From: Lentisphaerota bacterium
GTDB taxonomy: Bacteria; Verrucomicrobiota; Kiritimatiellia; RFP12; JAAYLN01
DNA length: 33,719 nucleotides
Assembly (NCBI GenBank): GCA_012521875.1
Contig: JAAYLN010000062.1
Coordinates: forward strand, 1 to 33,719
Reading direction: 5' to 3'
A program made the translations under genes and the position numbers. Position 1 is the stretch's first letter. The number at the start of each line of letters is the position of its first letter. Shown in pieces: positions 7,504-14,007 of the stretch. Below the pieces are notes generated by a model that was not told the origin of the DNA, searched no databases, and was given only the letters and a program-made list of their open reading frames with translations.

Positions 7504-8541
7504 ATGGCCTCTGCCCGTCACATCGGAGTGCTGGTGCTTCTTGCGCTGGCCTCCCGTTACGCAACGGCGGCCCCCCGTAGCATTATTGTCACGGGTGACC
7601 GCGTCTGCCTGCGGGCACGCCCATCCCTTGAATCCGAAATCGTCGGTCAGGTGATGACCGGCGACCTGCTGACCACCCCCGATGACGAGACCACGGAAGA
7701 TTGGGTGCGGGTGGTAGCGCCACCGTCCGTCGACCTGTGGGTCTATAGCGAACTGATCCGGGACGGACGCATCACGGTGAACAAGGCCCAGGTGCGTGGC
7801 GGTCCGGGGCTCCAGTTCCAGCGTGTCGGCGAGCTGATACGCGACACACCGGTCGTTACCCGCGGCGCGCTGGGCGACTGGACGCGCATTGCGCCCACGT
7901 CCGAGTGTTATCTGTGGATCAGCCGCGAGTTCACAACCTCCGTACCGTCAGCCGCCGACGCACCGCCCCCCGACGCGCCGCCACCGGCGGTGGAGCCTGA
8001 GCCCATCACTGTTGCCGCCGTGCCGCCCCCTGCTCCCGCCCCTGTGGAAGAGGTGGTGACGCCATCCGTGCCGCCGGCGGTTCCCGTGGCGCTACCGGAT
8101 GAGCCCGCCCCGGCGCCTGCGCTGCCGGAGCCGCGTGTGGTGGTGCCACCCCCGCAAGCTCCGGCCACTCCCGTTCCCGTCGCGCCGCCGGCCCCTGCCG
8201 TGATTCCTCCTTCGGCCATCACCTTGCCGGGCCTGCCGCCGCAGCTCGCGGGCTACACCCCCGATGCGCGCCGCCCGCAGAACCGGCAGGTGCGTTTTTC
8301 AGGACGTCTGGAGCGAATCCCCTACGCTAAGGGTCCCGGCTATAGCGGCTACCAGCTTGTCGCCAACACCCCCCGCCACGTCTGCAGCGAGCCGGTCTGC
8401 CGCCTAATCGGGCTGGAGGGGCAGTTGAAAGCCCTCGTAGGATGTCAGGTGGAGGTACAGGGCGCCGTCTGGCATCTCGCCGGGGAGCCCGTGCCCGTGC
8501 TCGATGTGCGGCGGCTACTGACTCTCGAACCGCCACCCTAG
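7504..8541 (+). CDS. Secreted SH3b-domain protein with Pro-rich linker
   Basis: A 345-residue protein from ATG 7504, with GGAGG about 8 nt upstream. The signal peptide is MASARHIGVLVLLALASRYATA. Residues about 25-145 hold two bacterial SH3 (SH3b) repeats (VCLRARPSLESEIVGQV with DWVRVVAP, and AQVRGGPGLQFQRVGEL with DWTRIAPT), a domain linked to cell-wall or peptide binding. A long Pro/Ala/Val-rich linker follows (about 150-255). The C-terminal domain has a Cys pair (HVCSEPVCRL) and a beta-rich OB-like pattern. I infer a periplasmic or envelope protein. It lies 17 nt after the small basic protein and probably shares its transcript. The ORF track start at 7285 is upstream of the signal peptide and unlikely. 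Confidence 0.85.
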   Translation: MASARHIGVLVLLALASRYATAAPRSIIVTGDRVCLRARPSLESEIVGQVMTGDLLTTPDDETTEDWVRVVAPPSVDLWVYSELIRDGRITVNKAQVRGGPGLQFQRVGELIRDTPVVTRGALGDWTRIAPTSECYLWISREFTTSVPSAADAPPPDAPPPAVEPEPITVAAVPPPAPAPVEEVVTPSVPPAVPVALPDEPAPAPALPEPRVVVPPPQAPATPVPVAPPAPAVIPPSAITLPGLPPQLAGYTPDARRPQNRQVRFSGRLERIPYAKGPGYSGYQLVANTPRHVCSEPVCRLIGLEGQLKALVGCQVEVQGAVWHLAGEPVPVLDVRRLLTLEPPP

Positions 8542-8598
8542 TCCGGGGCTCCCTAAGGCACGCCGGAGCACACCGGCATAACCACCCCCACTTAAAAG

Positions 8599-8688
8599 CC
8601 CACTTAAACCCACTCTTAAACGGTACACTTCATCCATCCGCTTACTCTTTAGCTTTCGACAAAGTTTGCGACAAAGCTCGCGACAAAG
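8599..8688 (+). repeat. CACTTAAACCC module plus 12-bp GACAAAG array (copy A)
   Basis: The module CCCACTTAAACCCACTC...CGGTACACTTCATCCATCCGCTTACTC (8599-8647) runs into three GACAAAG units at 8658, 8670 and 8682, exactly 12 bp apart. The same order of parts recurs at 10289-10398, and the module alone at 10757-10825. It sits between the SH3b gene and panC, 35 nt before the panC ATG. Confidence 0.85.
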
Positions 8689-8723
8689 AGGGGTTCTACG
8701 TTCCTTTCCAACTGACAACTGCC

Positions 8724-9560
8724 ATGAAAATCATCACCACTCCCAGTGAAATGCAGGCCTGGTCGCGCGAGCGGCTAATTGCGGGCGAACGCATTGCCTG
8801 CGTGCCCACCATGGGCTACCTGCACGAGGGCCATCTCTCGCTTGTGCGCCGCGCCCGTACCGCGGCCGACCGTGTCGTGCTGACCCTCTTCGTGAATCCG
8901 ACCCAGTTCGGCCCCGGCGAGGATTACGCCATCTACCCGCGCGATCCCGGGCGCGACCGGGCACTCTGCGAGGCCGAGGGGGTTGACGTGATTTTCATGC
9001 CCACTGCGGCTGAGATGTACGCACCCGACGCCAGCACGGCGGTGGTCGAGGAGGCGCTCTCGCGACGCCTCTGCGGGGCGTCGCGCCCCGGGCACTTCCG
9101 CGGGGTCTGTACCGTGGTGTCCAAGCTCTTCAACTGCGTGCGTCCCGATGTGGCCGTCTTCGGCCAGAAGGACGCGCAGCAGGCGCTGGTCATCAAGCGC
9201 ATGGTGCGCGACCTCAACTTCCCGATCGAGATCATCGTCGCGCCGATCGTGCGCGAGCCCGACGGTCTGGCGCTGAGCTCGCGCAACGTGCGCCTCTCGG
9301 CGGAGGAGCGCAAGTCCGCGCTGGGCCTCTCCCGCGCGCTCGGCATGGCGCGCGAGGCTTTCGCCCGCGGCGAGCGCGATGCCGCCACCGTGCGCCGCCG
9401 CATCGAGGAGGAACTTGCCGCCAGCGGCCTGCGTACCGACTATGTCGAGATCGTGGATACCGGCACGATGGAGCCGGTGGCGCAACTGGCACCGGGCGTG
9501 CTCGTGGCGCTGGCGGCCTTCGCCGGCCAGACGCGGCTGATTGACAACTGCGAGTTGTAG
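8724..9560 (+). CDS. panC: Pantothenate synthetase (pantoate-beta-alanine ligase)
   Basis: A 278-residue cytoplasmic enzyme that joins pantoate and beta-alanine with ATP to make pantothenate for coenzyme A. The nucleotidyltransferase HxxH motif is in PTMGYLHEGHLSLV (His34, His37). Further hallmarks are FVNPTQFGPGEDYAIYPR, GASRPGHFRGVCTVV, VFGQKDAQQ and the KMSKS-like ALSSRNVRLS. Length equals the family norm. ATG 8724 (MKIITTPSEM) is chosen; the longer track ORF would read through the SH3b gene end and a repeat. The upstream region is repeat DNA with no clear Shine-Dalgarno. No other pantothenate gene is adjacent. Confidence 0.97.
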   Translation: MKIITTPSEMQAWSRERLIAGERIACVPTMGYLHEGHLSLVRRARTAADRVVLTLFVNPTQFGPGEDYAIYPRDPGRDRALCEAEGVDVIFMPTAAEMYAPDASTAVVEEALSRRLCGASRPGHFRGVCTVVSKLFNCVRPDVAVFGQKDAQQALVIKRMVRDLNFPIEIIVAPIVREPDGLALSSRNVRLSAEERKSALGLSRALGMAREAFARGERDAATVRRRIEEELAASGLRTDYVEIVDTGTMEPVAQLAPGVLVALAAFAGQTRLIDNCEL

Positions 9561-9572
9561 TTGGCGTTGGTT

Positions 9573-9597
9573 GATCATACGACTCAGTCGTATGATC
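9573..9597. promoter_or_regulatory. 25-bp palindrome after panC
   Basis: GATCATACGACT-C-AGTCGTATGATC is a perfect 12+12 inverted repeat around one central base, starting 13 nt after the panC stop. No T-run follows, so it is not a standard intrinsic terminator. The perfect dyad with a 1-nt centre fits a protein operator better than an RNA hairpin, although it could still end the panC transcript. No regulator gene is adjacent. Confidence 0.6.
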
Positions 9598-9730
9598 GAG
9601 GAGTGTAAAAGGAGAGGGGACGCGTGGATGCGGAGAGGGATGCGCGCTACCCGCCGTACCGTGATGCCATTGCGGTCGGGCTTGCGGGGCTGGCGGTACA
9701 GTTTCTGCGTGGGTGCCGCAGTCGCGTCGG

Positions 9731-9853
9731 AGTACCGGCTTCAGCCGGAAGCCAACAAGGGCCTTCAGGCCCGCGAAGCCCTTTTTCCTTTGGAAAAAGG
9801 GTCATGGGAACGGGGCTGAAGCCCCTGAACCACTTCCGCCTGAAGGCGGTACT
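9731..9853. repeat. Cluster of five perfect hairpins with TTCA/TGAA loops
   Basis: Five perfect hairpins follow one another: CCGGC-TTCA-GCCGG (9735-9748), GGGCC-TTCA-GGCCC (9759-9772), CCCTTTTTCC-TTT-GGAAAAAGGG (9779-9801), GGGGC-TGAA-GCCCC (9812-9825) and CCGCC-TGAA-GGCGG (9836-9849). The outer ends AGTACCGGCTTCAGCCGGAA and TTCCGCCTGAAGGCGGTACT are themselves inverted copies. The whole cluster is therefore also one large inverted repeat. Confidence 0.88.
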
Positions 9854-10072
9854 GTGGCCAGGAGGACAGGCGTTTTTGCAGCCGGCACGAGCTGCGATGA
9901 CTGTACATCCGTCCCGACCGTGCCGGCCGAATCGGCATATGCCGCCGCAAGCGGCGGGAAAGAAAGCGCGTCCGGGTCCGCGCACTCAAAACCGCTTGCG
10001 CACGTAGTGCGCTGCGCGGGGTGACCGAACAGACCGTTTCGCATCAGTACCGGGCGTCCGGGCGGGAGGGAG

Positions 10073-10121
10073 GGACGAGCGTCTGCTCGTCCTCGGAGTT
10101 GCGGGCAAGCAGACGCTTGCC
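10073..10121. repeat. Hairpin pair with complementary loops
   Basis: GGACGAGC-GTCT-GCTCGTCC (10073-10092) and GGCAAGC-AGAC-GCTTGCC (10104-10121) are perfect hairpins 11 nt apart. Their 10-bp cores (AGCGTCTGCT and AGCAGACGCT) are exact reverse complements, so this is an inverted pair like a BIME. Confidence 0.8.
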
Positions 10122-10208
10122 TCTCTCGGCGGCAGTTCCGGTAGTACCGGCAGTTCCGGGCTCGAGGACGAGGACGAAAATCCGCCCATCAGCTTTCCTG
10201 CTGCATTC

Positions 10209-10398
10209 GACAAAGCGTAGGGACGAAGTGAGGGGACGAAGCGTATCCGACAAAGCGTGGGGACAAAGTGCGTGGACAAAGTGTTGGAGCGGAGCACCCA
10301 CTTAAACCCTCTCTTAGTCTCACTCTTAATCGGTACGCTTAAACCACCCGCTTACTCTTCCGCCTTCGACAAAGTTATTGGCAAAGCTCGCGACAAAG
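10209..10398 (+). repeat. Composite repeat: 6-unit 13-bp array, CACTTAAACCC module, 12-bp array (copy B)
   Basis: Six GACAAAG/GACGAAG units start at 10209, 10222, 10235, 10249, 10262 and 10275 (spacing 13, 13, 14, 13, 13). Then comes GCGGAGCACCCACTTAAACC...CGCTTACTC (10289-10357), then units at 10368, 10380 and 10392 (spacing 12). The six-unit part matches the right arm of 19258-19330 in unit number, spacing and the GACGAAG variant at unit three. Confidence 0.88.
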
Positions 10399-10407
10399 TT
10401 ACTGAAA

Positions 10408-10486
10408 GCCCTGAAGGGGCGCGATATACCAGGCCCAGGGCAACGCCCTGGGGAATGAAGCTAAAAACGACTAGCCCTGAAGGGGC
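10408..10486. repeat. REP-like hairpins
   Basis: GCCCTGAAGGGGC occurs at 10408-10420 and again at 10474-10486, with a TGAA loop. Between them lies CCCAGGGC-AAC-GCCCTGGG (10434-10452), an 8-bp perfect stem. Related hairpins with TGAA and AAC loops recur at 22828-22906. Confidence 0.75.
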
Positions 10487-10537
10487 GGGACATAATTACC
10501 TCCCACACCCATGATGCTTATGATAACTATTCACGCC

Positions 10538-10556
10538 GTGAATGATTGTCATTCAC
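10538..10556. promoter_or_regulatory. Palindrome GTGAATGA-TTG-TCATTCAC
   Basis: A perfect 8+8 inverted repeat with a 3-nt centre. It shares the AATGA-N3-TCATT core with 23498-23510 in the divergent promoter region of the toxin-antitoxin and DUF58 operons. The core resembles Fur-type half sites, but no gene starts next to this copy. Confidence 0.5.
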
Positions 10557-10565
10557 ACTGCAAAA

Positions 10566-10825
10566 CTTGGCGCCTTGGCGGTTAGTTGCCTGTGTACGGC
10601 TCGCCGGCGGTTCCGTTCGCCATCCATGCGCTCTCCAATACACCGCGGAGACCGCGGGCTCCATGGCGCATCTGGAGCGAACTGGGAGCCGGAACTCTCG
10701 CTTGCTCATTCGCTTTCGACAAAGTGTGTAGACAAGGTGTGGAGACAAGGTGTAGTGCGGAGCACCCACTTAAACCCACTCTGAAACTCACTCTTAATCG
10801 GCACACTTAAACCACCCGCTTACTC
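10566..10825 (-). repeat. Dispersed intergenic repeat, minus-oriented copy, plus CACTTAAACCC module C
   Basis: Read on the minus strand, 10757-10566 gives a GACAAG array, GAAAGCGAATGAGCAAGCGA, GGAGCCCGCGGTCTCCGCGG, CCGGCGAGCCGTACACAGG and AACCGCCAAGGCGCCAAG. The same series occurs on the plus strand at 29177-29539. The plus-strand continuation 10757-10825 is a third copy of the CACTTAAACCC...CGCTTACTC module. Confidence 0.82.
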
Positions 10826-10992
10826 CATTTTCGCGTGCATACTCGCCCATTCGCGGCTCCCCTTTCGCGCTTTTCGCGTTTTTCGCGGTTAAAATAACAC
10901 CATCAATTCGCGTCCATTCGCGTCCATTGGCGGTTCCTGTTCTCCGCGCCTCTGTGCCTCCGTGCCTCTGTGAGAGACTACCATCTGCATTC

Positions 10993-11032
10993 GACGAAGG
11001 CGACAAAGTTACCGACAAAGCTCGCGACAAAG
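10993..11032 (+). repeat. Short GACAAAG array upstream of rnfA
   Basis: GACGAAG at 10993, then GACAAAG at 11002, 11014 and 11026 (the last two steps are 12 bp). It ends in GCTCGCGACAAAGT, the same end as the arrays at 8682, 10392 and the single unit at 23521. Confidence 0.75.
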
Positions 11033-11193
11033 TAGCCATCCCAACTTCCTACTGCCACTGCCTGCTGCTACTGCCGCCGCCCCGCTCCGGGGCTGCGGCC
11101 CCCCCTGTCCCCTGTCTCCTGTCTCCTGTCCCCCGCGCCCCCGCTCGCCGTGCACCGCCGTGCGCGCGGGGCAGCACAGGGCGCGCGCGGGGC

Positions 11194-11222
11194 TTGTATT
11201 AGCTGGCGGTTAGCCGTATAAT
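11194..11222 (+). promoter_or_regulatory. Probable rnf operon promoter
   Basis: TTGTAT (11194-11199), a 17-nt spacer and a perfect TATAAT (11217-11222) lie 38 nt before the rnfA ATG. The -35 is weak (3 of 6), the -10 is consensus, and the spacing is ideal. Confidence 0.55.
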
Positions 11223-11260
11223 CCGTGCTTCATGTTTTCATTGGCGCGTTCGGAACTAAC

Positions 11261-11839
11261 ATGACCTCATATATTCTGCTCGTGCTTGGCGCAGTCCTCG
11301 TCAACAACTTCGTCCTCAACCGGTTTCTGGGGATCTGCCCCTTCCTTGGCGTCTCCAAGAAGCTGGAGACCTCGCTCGGCATGTCCGGCGCGGTGATCTT
11401 CGTGATGACCTGCGCGGCGGCGGTGACGTGGTGCGTGGATCACTACCTGCTGAAACCCTACGGGCTCGACTATCTCCAGACCATCGCCTTCATCCTGGTG
11501 ATTGCCGCCTTCGTGCAGCTTGTCGAGATGCTGCTGAAGCGTTATGTGCCGCCGCTCTACTCGGCCCTCGGCATCTACCTGCCCCTGATCACGACCAACT
11601 GCGCGGTCTTGGGCGTGGCGGTCATGAACGTCCAGAACAAGAGCGGCTTTGTGGAGTCGACCGTCTTCGCCTGCGCGGCAGGGTGCGGTTTTGCCCTCGC
11701 GCTGACGATCTTTACCGGTCTGCGCGAGAAGATCGAGCGCGCCGATCCGCCGCGCGCCTTCCGCGGCGTGGCGATCGCGCTGGTGACAGCCGGCCTGCTG
11801 AGCCTGGCCTTCATGGGATTCAACGGACTGGTAAAGTGA
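11261..11839 (+). CDS. rnfA: Rnf/Rsx electron transport complex subunit A
   Basis: A 192-residue integral membrane protein of about six helices, the normal RnfA size. It forms the membrane core of the Rnf complex with RnfE. Recognisable segments are NNFVLNRFLGICPFLGVS, with the conserved Cys near the first helices, and LPLITTNCAVLGVA with its partner Cys. RnfA and RnfE are thought to bind an iron-sulfur centre across the membrane. ATG 11261 (MTSYILLVLGAVLVNNF) fits family starts; the track start at 11225 adds 12 unlikely residues. First gene of rnfABCDGE; rnfB follows after 16 nt. Confidence 0.96.
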   Translation: MTSYILLVLGAVLVNNFVLNRFLGICPFLGVSKKLETSLGMSGAVIFVMTCAAAVTWCVDHYLLKPYGLDYLQTIAFILVIAAFVQLVEMLLKRYVPPLYSALGIYLPLITTNCAVLGVAVMNVQNKSGFVESTVFACAAGCGFALALTIFTGLREKIERADPPRAFRGVAIALVTAGLLSLAFMGFNGLVK

Positions 11840-11855
11840 GCAGGGCACGCAAGCT

Positions 11856-12635
11856 ATGATTACCTCCATTCTTGTGGTTTCAGGCATCGGTCTGGTCTGC
11901 GGTGTGGCGCTGGCCCTGGGCGCGCGCTACCTGAGCGTCGAGGAGAACCCCCTAATCGGGACGGTGACGGAACTCCTGCTGGGTGCCAACTGCGGTGCCT
12001 GCGGCTATGCGGGCTGCGGCGGCTATGCCCAGGCCATCGTGGCCGGCGAGGCGCCCCCCAACCGCTGCCCCTCCTGCACGCCCGAGGCGCTGGCGCAGAT
12101 TTCCGCCGCGCTGGGCATCGCCCCCATCGAGGCCGCCGCGCGCGAGGTGGCACTGGTGCTCTGCCGCGGCGATGATGAGCAGGCGCAGAAGCGCTTCGTC
12201 TACGACGGCATCACCGCTTGCGCCGCCGCGGCGGCCGTGGGCGGTGGCGACAAGGCCTGCCGCTACGGCTGCCTAGGCTACGGCACCTGCCTGCGCGCCT
12301 GCCCCGCCGGTGCCATCGAGATGGTCAACGGCGTGGCGCGCGTACACCCGGAACTCTGCATCAGTTGCCGCAAATGCGTCGCCGCCTGTCCGCGCGGCAT
12401 CATCCGCATGGTGCCGGCGGCCAGCCACACCCACATCTTCTGCAGTTCCAGGGATCCCGGCGCCACGGTACGCAAGGTCTGCAAGGTCGGCTGCATCGGC
12501 TGCCGCATCTGTACCCGCCTCGCGGAGGGCGCGATCACGATGGACGGCACGCTCGCCGTCGTGGACTACAAGCAGCCCCTGGACAACGAGGAACTCCCCG
12601 CCAAGTGTCCCGGCAAGTGCATTCTCAAGGTCTAG
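11856..12635 (+). CDS. rnfB: Rnf/Rsx electron transport complex subunit B (ferredoxin-like)
   Basis: A 259-residue iron-sulfur subunit anchored by an N-terminal helix (residues 1-22). The Fe-S domain CGACGYAGC...C (Cys46, 49, 54, 71) is followed by ferredoxin-type motifs CRYGCLGYGTCLRACP (135-149) and CISCRKCVAACP (168-178). A further C-terminal motif, CKVGCIGCRIC, lacks its expected fourth Cys: Ala223 stands where CP is usual. The subunit takes electrons from ferredoxin and passes them to RnfC or the membrane part. The rnfC ATG comes 1 nt after its stop, suggesting coupling. Confidence 0.96.
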   Translation: MITSILVVSGIGLVCGVALALGARYLSVEENPLIGTVTELLLGANCGACGYAGCGGYAQAIVAGEAPPNRCPSCTPEALAQISAALGIAPIEAAAREVALVLCRGDDEQAQKRFVYDGITACAAAAAVGGGDKACRYGCLGYGTCLRACPAGAIEMVNGVARVHPELCISCRKCVAACPRGIIRMVPAASHTHIFCSSRDPGATVRKVCKVGCIGCRICTRLAEGAITMDGTLAVVDYKQPLDNEELPAKCPGKCILKV

Positions 12636-12636
12636 C

Positions 12637-13995
12637 ATGAAAGTCTCACCGGCACCATTTCTCTTCCGCGGCGGCATCCATCCGCCCGACTCCAAGACGG
12701 CGACCGCCGCGCTGCCCCTCAAGGATTTGCCGCTGCCCGCGCGGCTGGAGGTCTCGACCTCCCAGCATCTGGGCGCCCCCGCGGCACCCTGCGTGGCCGT
12801 CGGCGACCGCGTGACGGCGGGGCAGCTCATCGCCAAGGCCAGCGGTTTCATCTCGGCCAACGTGCATGCGCCCGCCGCCGGCACCATCGCCGCCATCCGG
12901 GAGGCGCCCACGCCGACCGGACGCACCGCCACCGCCATCATCATCGAGACGGATGCCGACGCACCCGCCGGCGAGCCGCCCTACAAGCCCATCCCCGACT
13001 GGCGCGAGCAGGCGCCGCGCAGCCTTCTGGACCGCGTCGCCGAAGCCGGCATCGTCGGCATGGGCGGCGCCGGCTTCCCGACCCACGTCAAGCTCTCGCC
13101 CCCCGGCGACAAGCCGATCGACACGCTGATCCTCAACGGGGCCGAGTGCGAACCCTTCCTGAACAGCGACAACCGCCTGCTCATCGAGCGCGCGGAACAG
13201 GTCTGGGAGGGCTGCCAGATCATCCGCCGCATCCTCGGTGCCGGCACCATCCGCGTGGCCATCGAGGACAACAAGCGCGAGGCCGCCAAGGCGCTCGCCG
13301 CCGCCATGGAGTCCGCCCCGGACGACGCCCATATCCACCTTCTCAAGACCCTCTACCCGCAGGGCAGCGAGAAGCAGCAGATCTACTCCGTCACCGGACG
13401 TACCGTGCCGATGGGCGGCCTGCCGATGGACGTGGGCTGCGTGGTCGAGAACGTCGCCACGGCCTACGCCGTCTGGGATGCCGTGGTCAACGGACGCCCG
13501 CTGACCGCGCGGGCCATCACGGTCACGGGCGATGCCGTCAACACGCCCACCAACTGGTTCGCCCCGGTCGGCACCTCCTTCGCCGATCTGGTGGCCGCCT
13601 CCGGCGGCGCGCGCGATAATCTCGCCAAGCTGATCGCCGGCGGCCCCATGATGGGCTTCGCGCTGCCCTCGCTGGAGGTGGCCATGAGCAAGACCTCCTC
13701 GGGTTTGCTGCTCTTTCCGCGGGAGTGCGTGCGTCCCTACCGCTCGATGGCCTGCATCAACTGCGGACGCTGCGTCGAGGCGTGTCCGCTGGGCCTCATG
13801 CCGAACGAGCTGAGTCAGGCGGCCGAGGCCGATGATATTGACGAGGCGGAGAACCGCCATGTGATGGATTGTTTCGAGTGCGGCGCGTGCGCCTACGTCT
13901 GCCCCGCGCGCCGTCCCCTGGTGCAGCACATGCGCCGCGCCAAGGCCGTAATCACCCAGCGCCGCCGCGCCGCCGCGCAGCAGAAAAAAACGTAA
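12637..13995 (+). CDS. rnfC: Rnf/Rsx electron transport complex subunit C
   Basis: A 452-residue peripheral subunit that carries the NAD(H)- and FMN-binding domain plus two [4Fe-4S] clusters. It begins with the family hallmark FRGGIHPPDSK, contains the Gly-rich GIVGMGGAGFPTHVKL and ILNGAECEPFL segments of the Complex I 51-kDa-like fold, and ends with CINCGRCVEACP and CFECGACAYVCP. It lacks the long Ala-rich C-terminal tail of enterobacterial RsxC. ATG 12637 (MKVSPAPFLFRGG) is chosen; the track ORF starts inside rnfB. Confidence 0.97.
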   Translation: MKVSPAPFLFRGGIHPPDSKTATAALPLKDLPLPARLEVSTSQHLGAPAAPCVAVGDRVTAGQLIAKASGFISANVHAPAAGTIAAIREAPTPTGRTATAIIIETDADAPAGEPPYKPIPDWREQAPRSLLDRVAEAGIVGMGGAGFPTHVKLSPPGDKPIDTLILNGAECEPFLNSDNRLLIERAEQVWEGCQIIRRILGAGTIRVAIEDNKREAAKALAAAMESAPDDAHIHLLKTLYPQGSEKQQIYSVTGRTVPMGGLPMDVGCVVENVATAYAVWDAVVNGRPLTARAITVTGDAVNTPTNWFAPVGTSFADLVAASGGARDNLAKLIAGGPMMGFALPSLEVAMSKTSSGLLLFPRECVRPYRSMACINCGRCVEACPLGLMPNELSQAAEADDIDEAENRHVMDCFECGACAYVCPARRPLVQHMRRAKAVITQRRRAAAQQKKT

Positions 13996-14007
13996 AGGGA
14001 GAGACCG

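Larger units (their letters stand above)
9561..11216. repeat. 1.7-kb intergenic repeat field
   Basis: No gene is supportable here. The short ORFs on both strands overlap one another, carry no family motifs and coincide with repeats. From left to right it holds the panC palindrome, a five-hairpin cluster (9735-9849), the GAAAGCGCGTCCGG module (9956-9989), a hairpin pair (10073-10121), a composite repeat (10209-10398), REP-like hairpins (10408-10486), a GTGAATGA palindrome (10538-10556), a module shared in inverted form with 29177-29539 (10566-10757), a third CACTTAAACCC module (to 10825), TTCGCG-rich phrases (10827-10930) and another GACAAAG array (10993-11032). Confidence 0.8.

Noticed and set aside
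9624-10007. 127-aa ORF in the repeat field after panC
   Set aside because: It runs straight through the five-hairpin cluster and other repeats; no family motif or plausible ribosome site.
10257-10514. Similar peptides (HLNPLL...GTL...AFDKV...KARDK) translated from repeat copies A and B
   Set aside because: The frames agree because the copies differ by a 12-nt indel and units of 12 nt. The start is not shared, and in copy A the frame enters panC, so coding is unlikely.
10827-10930. Possible CRISPR or tandem array in the TTCGCG-rich stretch
   Set aside because: The phrases (TTCGCGTCCATTCGCGTCCA and similar) are irregular in length and spacing, have no spacer pattern, and no cas gene is present.
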